A DNA stretch of 64,000 nucleotides, taken from the NCBI GenBank assembly GCA_963605745.1, contig CAVCWT010000007.1, positions 1 to 64,000 on the forward strand, read 5' to 3'. Positions within the stretch are counted from its first letter, which is position 1. Each line of letters opens with the position of its first letter. This DNA is from CAG-791 sp963605745. Lineage in GTDB: Bacteria; Bacillota; Clostridia; Lachnospirales; Lachnospiraceae. Both the position numbers and the translations under genes were made by a program. Under the pieces are notes generated by a model that saw nothing but the letters and a program-made list of their open reading frames with translations, was not told the DNA's origin and did not search any database. This document shows, in pieces, positions 1 through 8,431 of the stretch.

Positions 1-992
1 ACATCGAGTATGAGACTGAGAAGAGACACTATGCACACGTTGACTGCCCTGGGCACGCTGACTATGTAAAGAACATGATCACCGGTGCAGCACAGATGGA
101 TGGCGCTATCCTTGTAGTAGCAGCTACCGACGGTGTTATGGCTCAGACTCGTGAGCACGTTCTGCTTGCTAAGCAGGTAGGCGTACCGAAGATCGTTGTA
201 TTCCTGAACAAGTGCGACATGATGGATGATCCGGAGCTGATCGAGCTGACCGAGATGGACATCCGTGACCTGCTGAACCAGTATGGCTTCCCCGGCGATG
301 ACACCCCGATCATCCAGGGTTCCGCTCTGAAGGCTCTTGAGGATCCTAAGGGCGAGTGGGCTGACAAGATCATGGAGCTGATGGACACTGTAGATTCCTA
401 CATTCCGGATCCGGTTCGTGATAACGAGAAGCCTTTCCTGATGCCTATCGAGGATGTATTCACCATCTCTGGTCGTGGTACTGTTGCTACCGGCCGTGTA
501 GAGCGTGGTATGCTGAAGGTTAACGATCCGGTTGAGATCGTTGGTATCAAGGAAGAGACTCAGACCTCTGTTGCAACTGGTATCGAGATGTTCCGTAAGA
601 CCATGGACTATGCTGAGGCTGGTGATAACATCGGCGTTCTGCTTCGTGGTATCGATCGTACTGCAATTGAGAGAGGCCAGGTTGTTGCTAAGCCCGGCAC
701 TGTTACCTGCCACAAGAAGTTTACCGCTCAGGTTTACGTTCTGACTAAGGATGAGGGTGGTCGTCATACTCCTTTCTTCAACAACTATCGTCCTCAGTTC
801 TATTTCAGAACAACTGACGTTACCGGCGTTATCTCCCTTCCTGAAGGAACTGAGATGTGCATGCCTGGTGACCACGTTGAGATGACCATCGAGCTGATTC
901 ACCCTGTAGCAATGGAGGAGGGACTTACCTTCGCTATTCGTGAGGGTGGCCGTACCGTTGGTTCCGGACGTGTTGTTTCTATCGTAGAGTAA
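1..992 (+). CDS. tuf: Elongation factor Tu, 5' end outside window
   Basis: EF-Tu carries aminoacyl-tRNA to the ribosome as a GTP complex in the cytoplasm. The reading frame is open from base 3 and begins inside the G domain with the DCPGH G3 motif followed by GHADYVKNMITGAAQMDGA. NKCDM, the G4 motif, follows, and domains 2 and 3 run to the usual C-terminal end (SGRVVSIVE). About 65-70 N-terminal residues lie upstream of the window. The start at the internal ATG (base 75) is not real. Identity is certain. A hairpin with a T-run at 1057-1093 probably ends the transcript. Confidence 0.98.
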   Translation, partial: IEYETEKRHYAHVDCPGHADYVKNMITGAAQMDGAILVVAATDGVMAQTREHVLLAKQVGVPKIVVFLNKCDMMDDPELIELTEMDIRDLLNQYGFPGDDTPIIQGSALKALEDPKGEWADKIMELMDTVDSYIPDPVRDNEKPFLMPIEDVFTISGRGTVATGRVERGMLKVNDPVEIVGIKEETQTSVATGIEMFRKTMDYAEAGDNIGVLLRGIDRTAIERGQVVAKPGTVTCHKKFTAQVYVLTKDEGGRHTPFFNNYRPQFYFRTTDVTGVISLPEGTEMCMPGDHVEMTIELIHPVAMEEGLTFAIREGGRTVGSGRVVSIVE

Positions 993-1033
993 TAAAATCA
1001 TTTGCGATAGCAATGTTCGTGATAGCAATGAGC

Positions 1034-1160
1034 TAAGCGCATAACACCACGCATAGACAGCTGCTGCAAGCTTGCTTGCATGCAGCTGTTTTTGCGTGGT
1101 GGCGTGCATTCAGGGAATGCACGCGATCGAAAACGCGGAGCGTTTGAGATTCCGCGCTTA
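1034..1160. repeat. Single-copy three-hairpin element
   Basis: The whole space between tuf and the acyltransferase folds into consecutive hairpins. An outer closing pair TAAGCGC (1034-1040) / GCGCTTA (1154-1160) encloses P1 (CACCACGCA 1045-1053 with TGCGTGGTG 1093-1101, apex arms carrying CTGC and GCAG), P2 (GCGTGCATT 1102-1110 with AATGCACGC 1116-1124) and P3 (ATCGAAAACGC 1126-1136 with GCGTTTGAGAT 1140-1150). P3 pairs throughout except for two adjacent G.A oppositions. The plan matches the three tandem arrays elsewhere in the window, but the sequence differs. It ends beside the ribosome-binding site of the next gene. Confidence 0.7.
1057..1093 (+). terminator. Probable rho-independent terminator of tuf
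   Basis: ACAGCTGCTGCAAGC pairs imperfectly with TTGCATGCAGCTGT and is followed by five T residues. It is the inner part of hairpin P1 of the three-hairpin element, so terminator and element overlap. Confidence 0.55.
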
Positions 1161-1174
1161 GCGGAGACAATAAT

Positions 1175-2329
1175 ATGAACAAAAATGCAACGAGAATGGA
1201 ATGGATTGACATCGCCAAAGGCATCTCTATTTTTATGATTGTACTGGGACACTCAGCCGGCAAAGGAGAGGACAGTGTATTGTTGCGGCTGTGCATGTTC
1301 CTGGGAGTTGGCGTTTTCTTTTTTTTATCCGGAATAACCTTTTGCTGGAAAGAAGGATCTGCTCCGTGGTTTGATGAGAGGCCGTGGAGGAGATTTCTGG
1401 CGGAATTGTGGAGAACGTTGATTTTCCCGTACCTTATTTGGGCTTTGATCAGCATTTTCATATACACAATTCTTGGTAAAGGGGCAGCGGCTTTGCTGCA
1501 ATCGGACCGTCAGCATTTTTCGTTCTGGGACAATATGGTCGGAATGCTGTATGCCAATTCAGGCAGTGGCAGCAGCGGCGGATATATGGAGTGGAATCGA
1601 CCACTGTGGTTTCTGCCTTGCCTTACGATGATCAAGCTGATCTGGTATGTGCTTTTGCGGATCAAGGGAATCTTTGGGAGGCTTGTGCGTTTGATGGCGA
1701 TGCTGCTGTCGGTATCCTGGCTGATTGGCTCGAACCTGCTGGGAATTTATCTGCATCTTCCATGGGAGTTGGAGACAGCCTGCAGCGTACTCTTTTGTTT
1801 CGGGCTCGGACGATACTGGCGCGGGGTGACGGAACCAGGTGCTTGCTCTGGGAGATTAAAGCCTGGAAATGGATGGCTTAGGTTTACTGCGTGCGCTGGC
1901 TGCGGTGTATTGTTGTACCTTTTATTACTGCCGGAGCAGAAGGCTGATTTCAGAGCAGACCGATTCACCTATCCATGGCGCACAGTACCGTTTCTTTTGA
2001 TAGGACTGGTTTGCGTGATTGGAATTGCAACACAACTGGAATATTATGCAGGAATAACAGGAGAGGAGCGAAGGCGGCAAGGATCATCTGTGGTAAATCA
2101 CATAAAGAATCTGCTGATCTACATAGGACGTCGATCCATGGCGATTTTAGTTACGCATAAATTTGTGGTGGTTGCGTGCAGGATTCTGGCAGTAAGATTA
2201 TATACATCTTCAGATCGTACCGTATTGATTCTGATGGATTTGGGAATTGCGCTTGTTACAGTTGCTGCCTGTCTGATTCTGGAGAGGATTTTAATCGTCC
2301 GTATGCCTTGGATTTTTGGAAATCGTTGA
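1175..2329 (+). CDS. Acyltransferase family 3 membrane protein
   Basis: This 384-residue protein is an integral membrane acyltransferase of the OafA / fucose 4-O-acetylase type. It begins with the family's first-helix pattern (WIDIAKGISIFMIVLGHS, residues about 11-28, with the conserved His), followed by about ten hydrophobic segments, and ends at the usual length for the family. Such proteins transfer acetyl or other acyl groups to cell-surface polysaccharides; the substrate here cannot be told. The ATG at 1175 has GGAG nine bases upstream. It stands alone between tuf and a repeat array and is probably accessory surface-modification material. Confidence 0.8.
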   Translation: MNKNATRMEWIDIAKGISIFMIVLGHSAGKGEDSVLLRLCMFLGVGVFFFLSGITFCWKEGSAPWFDERPWRRFLAELWRTLIFPYLIWALISIFIYTILGKGAAALLQSDRQHFSFWDNMVGMLYANSGSGSSGGYMEWNRPLWFLPCLTMIKLIWYVLLRIKGIFGRLVRLMAMLLSVSWLIGSNLLGIYLHLPWELETACSVLFCFGLGRYWRGVTEPGACSGRLKPGNGWLRFTACAGCGVLLYLLLLPEQKADFRADRFTYPWRTVPFLLIGLVCVIGIATQLEYYAGITGEERRRQGSSVVNHIKNLLIYIGRRSMAILVTHKFVVVACRILAVRLYTSSDRTVLILMDLGIALVTVAACLILERILIVRMPWIFGNR

Positions 2330-2567
2330 TTGCGCTTCAAGGTTGCAAAAGGTAAAATGCGGGTGAGGGTAAGCGCTTTCATTTTATTCTGAATCATCAA
2401 TGTTATCGATATGGTGCAAGGAATGTACCGGGAAGTGCAGAGTGTGGTACATAGAATTTGGTACAAATGACGAAAATGTTATCGAATTATGATTTTTTCG
2501 GGGGGGGTACCAAAATTCATCATTTCGTGTGAAAATCATGTACAATGATGTGTATATATGTTCAGCA
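2330..2567. other. Intergenic, AT-rich, no gene seen
   Basis: No credible gene is visible. The stretch holds an eight-G run at 2500-2507 and a TACAAT hexamer at 2541-2546 without a convincing -35 box. It leads directly into the 138-bp repeat array. Confidence 0.5.
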
Positions 2568-3050
2568 CAGATTTGATTCCAAGAGAATCGGCTGCATGCA
2601 GACGGATTCTCAATGGAATCAAATCTGCGGCCAAGCCCCGAAGGGGCTCTGGGCGAAGCATCGAGGATTTGCGAAGCAAATGCGAGATGCGGCGCTGAAG
2701 GAGAGTATATTTGAAACCAAGAGAATCGGCTGCATGCAGACGGATTCTCAATGGAATCAAATCTGCGGCCAAGCCCCGAAGGGGCTCTGGGCGAAGCATC
2801 GAGGATTTGCGAAGCAAATGCGAGATGCGGCGCTGAAGGAGAGTATATTTGAAACCAAGAGAATCGGCTGCATGCAGACGGATTCTCAATGGAATCAAAT
2901 CTGCGGCCAAGCCCCGAAGGGGCTCTGGGCGAAGCATCGAGGATTTGCGAAGCAAATGCGAGATGCGGCGCTGAAGGAGAGCGTATTTGAAACCAAGAGA
3001 ATCGGCTGCATGCAGACGGATTCTCGATGGAATCAAATCTGCGGCGCTGA
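2568..3050. repeat. Tandem array of 138-bp three-hairpin units
   Basis: Units start at 2581, 2719, 2857 and 2995 (exact 138-bp spacing, nearly identical). Each contains P1 (in the first unit CAGATTTGATTCC 2568-2580 with GGAATCAAATCTG 2615-2627, an inner GAGAATC/GATTCTC pair and apex CTGCATGCAG), P2 (2630-2654, GCCCC-GAA-GGGGC) and P3 (2658-2690, GCATCGAG...CGAGATGC with a GAA loop). The last copy has P1, then jumps straight to the post-P3 sequence CGGCGCTGA. The period is a multiple of three and free of stops in several frames, so long artefactual reading frames exist on both strands; none looks like a protein gene. Confidence 0.9.
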
Positions 3051-3195
3051 ATAGATTTATACAGAGGGTGTAGTTTAGACAGCAAGTATATCGTATCTGC
3101 AGTTTCAGGCAAGCTGGTTGCGGTAAAGGATTCGGAAAGGATCCGGAAAAGATATGCGAGGAAGGATATTAGACAACAAAAGACATGAGGTTTCT
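3051..3195. other. Leader region of the BTAD regulator
   Basis: About 145 bases between the repeat array and the regulator start. No clear promoter was found. GAGG at 3186-3189 precedes the chosen ATG. Confidence 0.4.
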
Positions 3196-4410
3196 ATGGC
3201 AGAGCGAGTAGATGCGATTTACGTCAAGATGCTGGGGGGATTCTCACTGAAGTATCAAGGTGAGGAGATTGTTCTTGGACGGAATACGACAGCAAAATTT
3301 GTGCAGCTCCTGCAGTTGGTTTGGCTTCGCGGAGAAAAGGGAATATCCAAACAGCAAATCGTGCAGAATTTATATGAGGGAGACGGGCTTTCCAATCCTA
3401 ACAATAGCTTTAACAATCTTTTATTCCAGATGCGCAAGCAGATGGAAACGGCAGGCTTTCCCAGAATGGACTATATCGTTAAGGTTGGGAAAATGTACGT
3501 TCCGGATCCGAATGTTGAACTGGAGCTGGATGTTCAGCAGTTTCACAATGCGATCGCAGCGGCCAGACGCGAGGAAGAGGATATACGGGTCAAGGCGACA
3601 GAGTATCAAAGAGCTTATGACCTCTATCAGGGAACACTTCTGCCGGAGGCAGAGAGTAAGACTTGGGTGGTGACAGAGTCTGTTGCCTTGCGGGATGAGT
3701 TCGCTGAGGCCGTTCGTTTCCTTGGAAATAAGGCAAAACAGGAAAACGATTACGATGAAATGTTCCGAATTTATGAAAAGGCGGCAAGAATCTACCCGGA
3801 CAATGACTGGCAGGCGGATCAGATTGAGGCCTTGATCTGCAAAGAGGACTATAAGGAAGCCTTCCAGCTCTATGACAAGACCGTACATCGTTATTCTGAA
3901 GAGATGGGTCTCCCGCCTTCTGCGAAGATGCTGGAGAATTATCAGAAGATGTCGCAGAAGATCACATCGCCGACAGGACAGATTCAGGAGATTCAGTCAT
4001 CCTTGCAGGAGGAGCCTTTGACAGGGGCCTATTACTGCAGCTATCCGAGCTTTATTGACGCCTATCATATTCTGGAACGCAATATGGAACGAACCGGTCA
4101 GTCGGTTTTTTTATTGTTATGTACGCTTGTGGATTATGCAGGCAAGCCGATTCAGAATAGGGATAAGCTGGAGACTCGTTCCCGGATTCTGAAGGAATGC
4201 ATTGGCATGAGTCTTCGCAGAGGAGACATTTATACGAGGTATAGTGTGTCTCAATATCTGGTACTCCTTGTGGGCAGCAATCAGGAAGGCTGTGACGTAG
4301 TTTCGAAACGGATCAGTTATCAGCTGCAGGAGAGAGAGAAGACAAGAGCAGGAGTCAGATACAGCAACGTTTCGCTGGCAGATCTGTCACAATTGAGGCA
4401 GCGGCCGTGA
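3196..4410 (+). CDS. BTAD (SARP-like) transcriptional regulator
   Basis: The N-terminal third (residues about 8-95) resembles an OmpR/SARP winged-helix domain (IYVKMLGGFSLKYQGEEI...), and the middle (about 105-255) is a helical bacterial transcriptional activator domain of TPR-like repeats ending in EEMGLPPSAKMLENYQKM. The C-terminal 130 residues look like a degenerate GGDEF-type fold without a recognisable GGDEF motif. It is presumably a DNA-binding regulator that senses a signal through the C-terminal domain. ATG 3196 is preferred over the in-frame ATG at 3154 because homology begins just after it. A small conserved gene follows 60 bases downstream and may be co-transcribed. Confidence 0.75.
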   Translation: MAERVDAIYVKMLGGFSLKYQGEEIVLGRNTTAKFVQLLQLVWLRGEKGISKQQIVQNLYEGDGLSNPNNSFNNLLFQMRKQMETAGFPRMDYIVKVGKMYVPDPNVELELDVQQFHNAIAAARREEEDIRVKATEYQRAYDLYQGTLLPEAESKTWVVTESVALRDEFAEAVRFLGNKAKQENDYDEMFRIYEKAARIYPDNDWQADQIEALICKEDYKEAFQLYDKTVHRYSEEMGLPPSAKMLENYQKMSQKITSPTGQIQEIQSSLQEEPLTGAYYCSYPSFIDAYHILERNMERTGQSVFLLLCTLVDYAGKPIQNRDKLETRSRILKECIGMSLRRGDIYTRYSVSQYLVLLVGSNQEGCDVVSKRISYQLQEREKTRAGVRYSNVSLADLSQLRQRP

Positions 4411-4470
4411 TACAGCCATTAGGAGACATGCTGATTTGATCAGCACATCCTTAGATGTAGGACAGCATAG

Positions 4471-4986
4471 ATGAACACAATGACAAAGAGATTGTACGCG
4501 CCCAATTTGATCGTAATTTGTGTCGACGGTATTCATGGCAGTGACTATGAAGGCAGATTGTGGGATCAATACCATGAAGAAGCAGTGCATTTTGACAGCA
4601 TGCTGGAGGTACTGCAGCATGTGGATCACTTTTTGGATGAATTGGATTTTCCGCAAAGATCTACGGCACTGCGAACCTTTCAGGATCAAACAACGACAAT
4701 GAAGGTCAGACAACGAGTGGAAAGGAAAATGGTTATGAGCAATCTGGAAGATAAAAACGGAAAAGAAGGAACCTTTATTGTACAGGTTAAGTATCGCCAG
4801 AATGCAACCTGGCAGGGGCAGGTCGTATGGGCAGAGCAGAATAAAAAGGTTTATTTCCGCAGTGCCCTTGAGCTGCTGCGTCTGATGGATAATGCATTAA
4901 ATTCCAAAGACGCTTTTGACCATGCTGGCGACGATTCAACCTTTCTGCCACCGTCCGGCAGCACCGCAGGGGAGAATAAGGCCTGA
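4471..4986 (+). CDS. Conserved hypothetical protein
   Basis: A soluble 171-residue protein without signal peptide or membrane segments. The centre (about residues 95-140) has the pattern FIVQVKYRQNATWQGQVVWA followed by a helical FRSALELLRLMDNAL; I recall related proteins in clostridial genomes but no assigned function. The C-terminal 25 residues are polar and probably disordered. It lies 60 bases after the BTAD regulator in the same direction. Its last 51 bases overlap, tail to tail, the 3' end of the minus-strand methyltransferase gene. Confidence 0.65.
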   Translation: MNTMTKRLYAPNLIVICVDGIHGSDYEGRLWDQYHEEAVHFDSMLEVLQHVDHFLDELDFPQRSTALRTFQDQTTTMKVRQRVERKMVMSNLEDKNGKEGTFIVQVKYRQNATWQGQVVWAEQNKKVYFRSALELLRLMDNALNSKDAFDHAGDDSTFLPPSGSTAGENKA

Positions 4987-5817
4987 ACCGGTAACCGGCA
5001 GGCCGACCTCATCGGCAGTTACAGATCCACCGAATCGGGATGTGAAAACGGTATTCAGCATGTATGATAGAACGGCAGGTTGCAGACCGGTCGTATAGGA
5101 ATTCAGGAGAACAAACAGAGGGTCTTCGGAAAGAACACCCTGGCAGAGCGTCAGAAAGTGGTAGATGTTCTCTTCCATTTTCCAGATTTCTCCTTTGGGG
5201 CCGCGCCCATAGGAAGGCGGATCCATGATAATTGCATCATAACGATTTCCTCTTCGGATTTCGCGCTCAACAAACTTCGCACAATCATCCACCAGCCAGC
5301 GAATCGGTGCCTGGCCAAGGTGGGAGATCTGTGCGTTTTCTTTTGCCCAGGTAACCATTCCCTTGGAGGCATCAACATGCGTGACAGCGGCTCCTGCGGA
5401 TGCGGCAGCAAGTGTTGCACCTCCGGTGTAGGCAAAGAGATTCAGTACCTTAACGCTGCGGCCCTGTGAAACAGCGTTTTCGATGAGAGGAGTAAACCAG
5501 TCCCAGTTGACAGCCTGCTCAGGGAACAGTCCGGTATGCTTGAAGCTGAAGGGCTTGAGCATGAAATGACGTTCTTTACCGTTTCCTGTATAGGAAATCA
5601 TCCATTCCTCAGGGAGGGAGAAAAATTCCCAGCTGCCACCGCCGCTTTTACTGCGATGGTAATGTGCGTTAGGCTTTTTCCAGGAGGAATTCCTGGGGGT
5701 ATCCCAGATCACCTGCGGATCGGGACGAATCAGACGATATTCACCCCAACGTTCTAATTTTTCTCCATTGCTCGTGTCCAGGACTTCATAGTCCTTCCAG
5801 TTTCCAGCTGCCCACAT
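4936..5817 (-). CDS. Class I SAM-dependent methyltransferase, RlmI-like
   Basis: A 293-residue methyltransferase of the RlmI / Methyltrans_SAM group, which mostly methylates 23S rRNA cytosines. The SAM-binding motif I is VLNLFAYTGGATLAAASAGA (about residues 123-142), motif II contains HVDASKGMV, and the catalytic-loop motif is IIMDPPSYGRGPKG (about 198-211). The N-terminal PUA domain of full RlmI is absent. Its start at 5817 has AAAGGA upstream. It converges with and overlaps the 4471-4986 gene by 51 bases. The exact substrate is not certain. Confidence 0.8.
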   Translation of the reverse strand: MWAAGNWKDYEVLDTSNGEKLERWGEYRLIRPDPQVIWDTPRNSSWKKPNAHYHRSKSGGGSWEFFSLPEEWMISYTGNGKERHFMLKPFSFKHTGLFPEQAVNWDWFTPLIENAVSQGRSVKVLNLFAYTGGATLAAASAGAAVTHVDASKGMVTWAKENAQISHLGQAPIRWLVDDCAKFVEREIRRGNRYDAIIMDPPSYGRGPKGEIWKMEENIYHFLTLCQGVLSEDPLFVLLNSYTTGLQPAVLSYMLNTVFTSRFGGSVTADEVGLPVTGSGLILPCGAAGRWQKG

Positions 5818-6064
5818 GGCGGTAGTCCTTTCCTTATCTTTTAGCTATGCCCTTTCCGCAAATCATTCGGTGTTATCTGACCGGCTATCTGCAAACACTG
5901 TACCAGTTAACACTTTAGCCAGGGTACCCATATGAAAAACGAGAAGATGCTGCACAACTTTTGTTTATGAATCATTGCAGTCATCCTCAACAAAAAGGTC
6001 GGATGCTCTTCTGCAGGGGACTGCCGTAATAGTGTATCACATTCTGACGATTACCATGCAAGAG
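5818..6064. other. Divergent intergenic region
   Basis: A 247-base spacer between the minus-strand methyltransferase and the symporter. No small gene or strong fold is seen. It should hold the methyltransferase promoter, for which I found only weak candidates. Confidence 0.4.
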
Positions 6065-6093
6065 TTGACGGAGATTAGACGGAAGGGTAGAAT
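6065..6093 (+). promoter_or_regulatory. Promoter of the symporter gene
   Basis: TTGACG (6065-6070) and TAGAAT (6088-6093) are separated by 17 bases. The start codon lies about 50 bases downstream. Confidence 0.7.
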
Positions 6094-6144
6094 GTTCATT
6101 GTGCATAATTGTATACAACAAAACAATTCAAGGGGGATGGTACA

Positions 6145-7665
6145 TTGACCGCAGGACAAATTACGATGCTGATCACCATGGGCGTCTATCTGGCAGCGAT
6201 GGTTGGTGTTGGTATCAAACTTTCTGAGCAGAATGAAACTATGGGAGACTTCTTTCTGGGAGGACGTCAGCTGGGACCACTTGTCACAGCAATGAGTGCT
6301 GAGGCTTCAGATATGTCCAGTTATCTTTTGATGGGACTTCCGGGGCTTGCCTATCTGTCGGGAACCTCAGAAGTCGGCTGGACAGTCATCGGACTTGCAG
6401 TCGGAACCTATTTAAACTGGTTGATTGTCGCCAGACGGCTGCGCAGATATACAGAGCGGACAGGGTCTATTACACTGCCGGAATTCTTTTCCGACCGATG
6501 GGGGGACCGGAAGAATGTTCTGACTCTGATATCGGCAGTTTGGATCATTATCTTTTTTGTGCCGTATACGGCTTCCGGGTTTGCAGCGTGCGGCAAGTTG
6601 TTTCACTCTTTGTTTGGAACAGATTATCATGCTGCCATGATTATCAGCGCAATCGTCATTATTTTTTATACGGCAATGGGTGGGTTTCTGGCAGCTTCGC
6701 TCACAGATTTTATCCAGAGCATTATCATGACGCTGGCACTCCTGGCTGTGCTGATATTTGGCTTCTTGCAAGCGGGAGGCATATCGGCAGTGATGGAAAA
6801 TGCAAAATCCCTGCCGGGATATCTGTCAATGACAACAAGTTATCATCCGGAAACGGGAGAGGCTGCGTCATATTCACTTCTTTCAATTTGCTCTACTTTG
6901 GCCTGGGGGCTTGGATATTTCGGTATGCCACATATCCTTCTGCGCTTTATGGCAGTGGAAGATGAAGAAAAACTGAGTATCTCGAGACGAGTTGCCAGTG
7001 TCTGGGTTGTCATTTCGATGGCAGTCGCTGTTCTGATTGGTATGGCGGGACTGGGAATGACGCAGCAGGGAAGAATTCCGACACTTACAGGCGCTGCATC
7101 TGAGACGGTCATTGTGGAGATTGCGAGCCTTCTCTCTACATATGGAATTCCGGCGGCGTTACTTGCAGGAATCGTTCTCTCTGGAATTCTAGCCAGCACA
7201 ATGTCAACGGCAGATTCACAGCTCTTGGCGGCATCCTCCTCTGTGAGCAACGATATCCTTGTAAAAGTAATGCATATCAATATTAAGAAGGAACAGACGC
7301 TGATTTTGTCTCGAATTTGTCTGGTTGTGATTGCGGTGATCGGTGTGATTCTGGCATGGAATCCCGACAGCTCGGTATTCGGCATTGTCAGCTTTGCGTG
7401 GGCCGGGTTCGGAGCATCCTTTGGACCGATTGTATTGCTGGCCTTGTTCTGGAGAAGGTCGAACAAATACGGCGCATCAGCCGGGATGTTGACAGGCGGT
7501 GTGATGGTATTTGTCTGGAAGTTTCTGGTTCGCCCGATGGGAGGTATCCTTGGAATCTATGAACTATTGCCGGCGTTTATTCTGGCTGTTGTGGTAAATG
7601 TGCTGGTGTCTTTGGCAACACCGGCACCGGAGCGGGAAATCCTGGACTGCTATGATGCTGTGTGA
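6145..7665 (+). CDS. putP: Sodium:solute symporter, PutP-like
   Basis: A 506-residue member of the sodium:solute symporter family with about 13 membrane helices. The core GDFFLGGRQLGPLVTAMSAEASDMSSYLLMG is typical of the Na+/proline transporters, and the later ILASTMSTADSQLLAASSSVSND segment is the family's sodium-site helix. It most likely imports proline using the sodium gradient. The TTG at 6145 is chosen because AAGGGGG lies eight bases upstream and the protein then begins at the first helix; an upstream TTG at 6109 and an internal ATG at 6166 are alternatives. It is monocistronic with its own promoter. Confidence 0.85.
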   Translation: MTAGQITMLITMGVYLAAMVGVGIKLSEQNETMGDFFLGGRQLGPLVTAMSAEASDMSSYLLMGLPGLAYLSGTSEVGWTVIGLAVGTYLNWLIVARRLRRYTERTGSITLPEFFSDRWGDRKNVLTLISAVWIIIFFVPYTASGFAACGKLFHSLFGTDYHAAMIISAIVIIFYTAMGGFLAASLTDFIQSIIMTLALLAVLIFGFLQAGGISAVMENAKSLPGYLSMTTSYHPETGEAASYSLLSICSTLAWGLGYFGMPHILLRFMAVEDEEKLSISRRVASVWVVISMAVAVLIGMAGLGMTQQGRIPTLTGAASETVIVEIASLLSTYGIPAALLAGIVLSGILASTMSTADSQLLAASSSVSNDILVKVMHINIKKEQTLILSRICLVVIAVIGVILAWNPDSSVFGIVSFAWAGFGASFGPIVLLALFWRRSNKYGASAGMLTGGVMVFVWKFLVRPMGGILGIYELLPAFILAVVVNVLVSLATPAPEREILDCYDAV

Positions 7666-7764
7666 CAGCTCGATTTTTGGCAGATGCAAAAAAATGACAG
7701 ATGCAGAGGAGAAAAGTGCACAAACCTCTGCATCTGATTTTGTTAGAAAAGCAGAAAATAATAC

Positions 7765-7793
7765 TTGCAATCAAAAAGCCCTTCGTGTAGAAT
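7765..7793 (+). promoter_or_regulatory. Promoter of the S10 ribosomal operon
   Basis: TTGCAA (7765-7770) and TAGAAT (7788-7793) are spaced by 17 bases, about 320 bases before rpsJ. It is the only good promoter seen before the ribosomal block. Confidence 0.7.
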
Positions 7794-7799
7794 GAAATG

Positions 7800-8113
7800 C
7801 GTTGTGACATGATAGCAATGAAGCGAGAGATTGTCGACGGCAGAGCCTGAGAATTTCGAAGGTTTTGAGTCGGGTTACTCCGTGGAGCGAATGTCTGGGA
7901 TGACCGCAGGACCTGGCGGGATATCCAAGGATCTGACGACAAGTCACTGTACCGAAAAACAGTCTGCCCAGGGCAGAAACGACGTGATAAGCGTCCTGTC
8001 AACGGTTCGCCGTTGGCCTTTCTTTTGAGAAAGGCAGGACACGCACGGGAGTGTGTACAGTCACCGCTTGTCGTACTTCATTAAAAAGTGCGAATAAGGA
8101 GGCGACTTTTTTT
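7800..8113 (+). promoter_or_regulatory. Long structured leader of the S10 operon
   Basis: About 310 transcribed bases precede rpsJ. The clearest fold is a three-way junction: closing pair GCGTCCTG (7991-7998) with CAGGACACGC (8035-8044), enclosing AACGG-TTCG-CCGTT (8001-8014) and CCTTTC-TTTT-GAGAAAGG (8017-8034). No tract of T residues follows the junction. It probably allows feedback by a ribosomal protein (L4 does this in Escherichia coli), but I do not recognise the class. A small reading frame here has no ribosomal or other family resemblance. Confidence 0.5.
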
Positions 8114-8431
8114 ATGGCAAATCAGGTAATGAGAATCACATTGAAGGCATACGATCACGAGCTCATCGATGCTTCTGCAAAGAAGATTATCGAGACTGTG
8201 AAGAAGAGCGGCTCTCAGGTAAGTGGACCGGTTCCGCTTCCGACAAAGAAGGAGGTTGTAACAATCCTTCGTGCTGTTCACAAATATAAGGACAGCCGCG
8301 AGCAGTTCGAGCAGAGAACACACAAGAGACTGATCGATGTTATTACTCCTACACAGAAGACAGTTGATGCTCTTCAGCGTCTGGAGATGCCTGCTGGCGT
8401 TTACATCAACGTTAAGATGGTGACAAAGTAA
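8114..8431 (+). CDS. rpsJ: 30S ribosomal protein S10
   Basis: S10 is a 30S head protein and, as NusE, a transcription antitermination partner. The 105-residue product has the family patterns RITLKAYDHELIDASAKKI and THKRLIDVITPTQKTVDAL. The ATG at 8114 is preceded by AAGGAGG at the right distance; the frame stays open upstream to 8051, but those residues match nothing. It is the first gene of the S10 operon, and is separated from rplC by an unusually long 373-base gap. Confidence 0.97.
   Translation: MANQVMRITLKAYDHELIDASAKKIIETVKKSGSQVSGPVPLPTKKEVVTILRAVHKYKDSREQFEQRTHKRLIDVITPTQKTVDALQRLEMPAGVYINVKMVTK

Noticed and set aside
2500..2507. Eight-G run as a phase-variable tract
   Set aside because: It is not inside a gene or between recognisable promoter elements, so no switching effect can be argued.
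2568..3050. CRISPR array
   Set aside because: The whole 138-bp unit is repeated without unique spacers, and no cas genes are present. The same holds for the other two arrays.
2545..3054. A 169-codon frame across the 138-bp array (and longer frames on the other strand)
   Set aside because: The period is a multiple of three, so any stop-free frame is repeated. There is no ribosome-binding site, and the sequence follows hairpin symmetry, not protein constraints.
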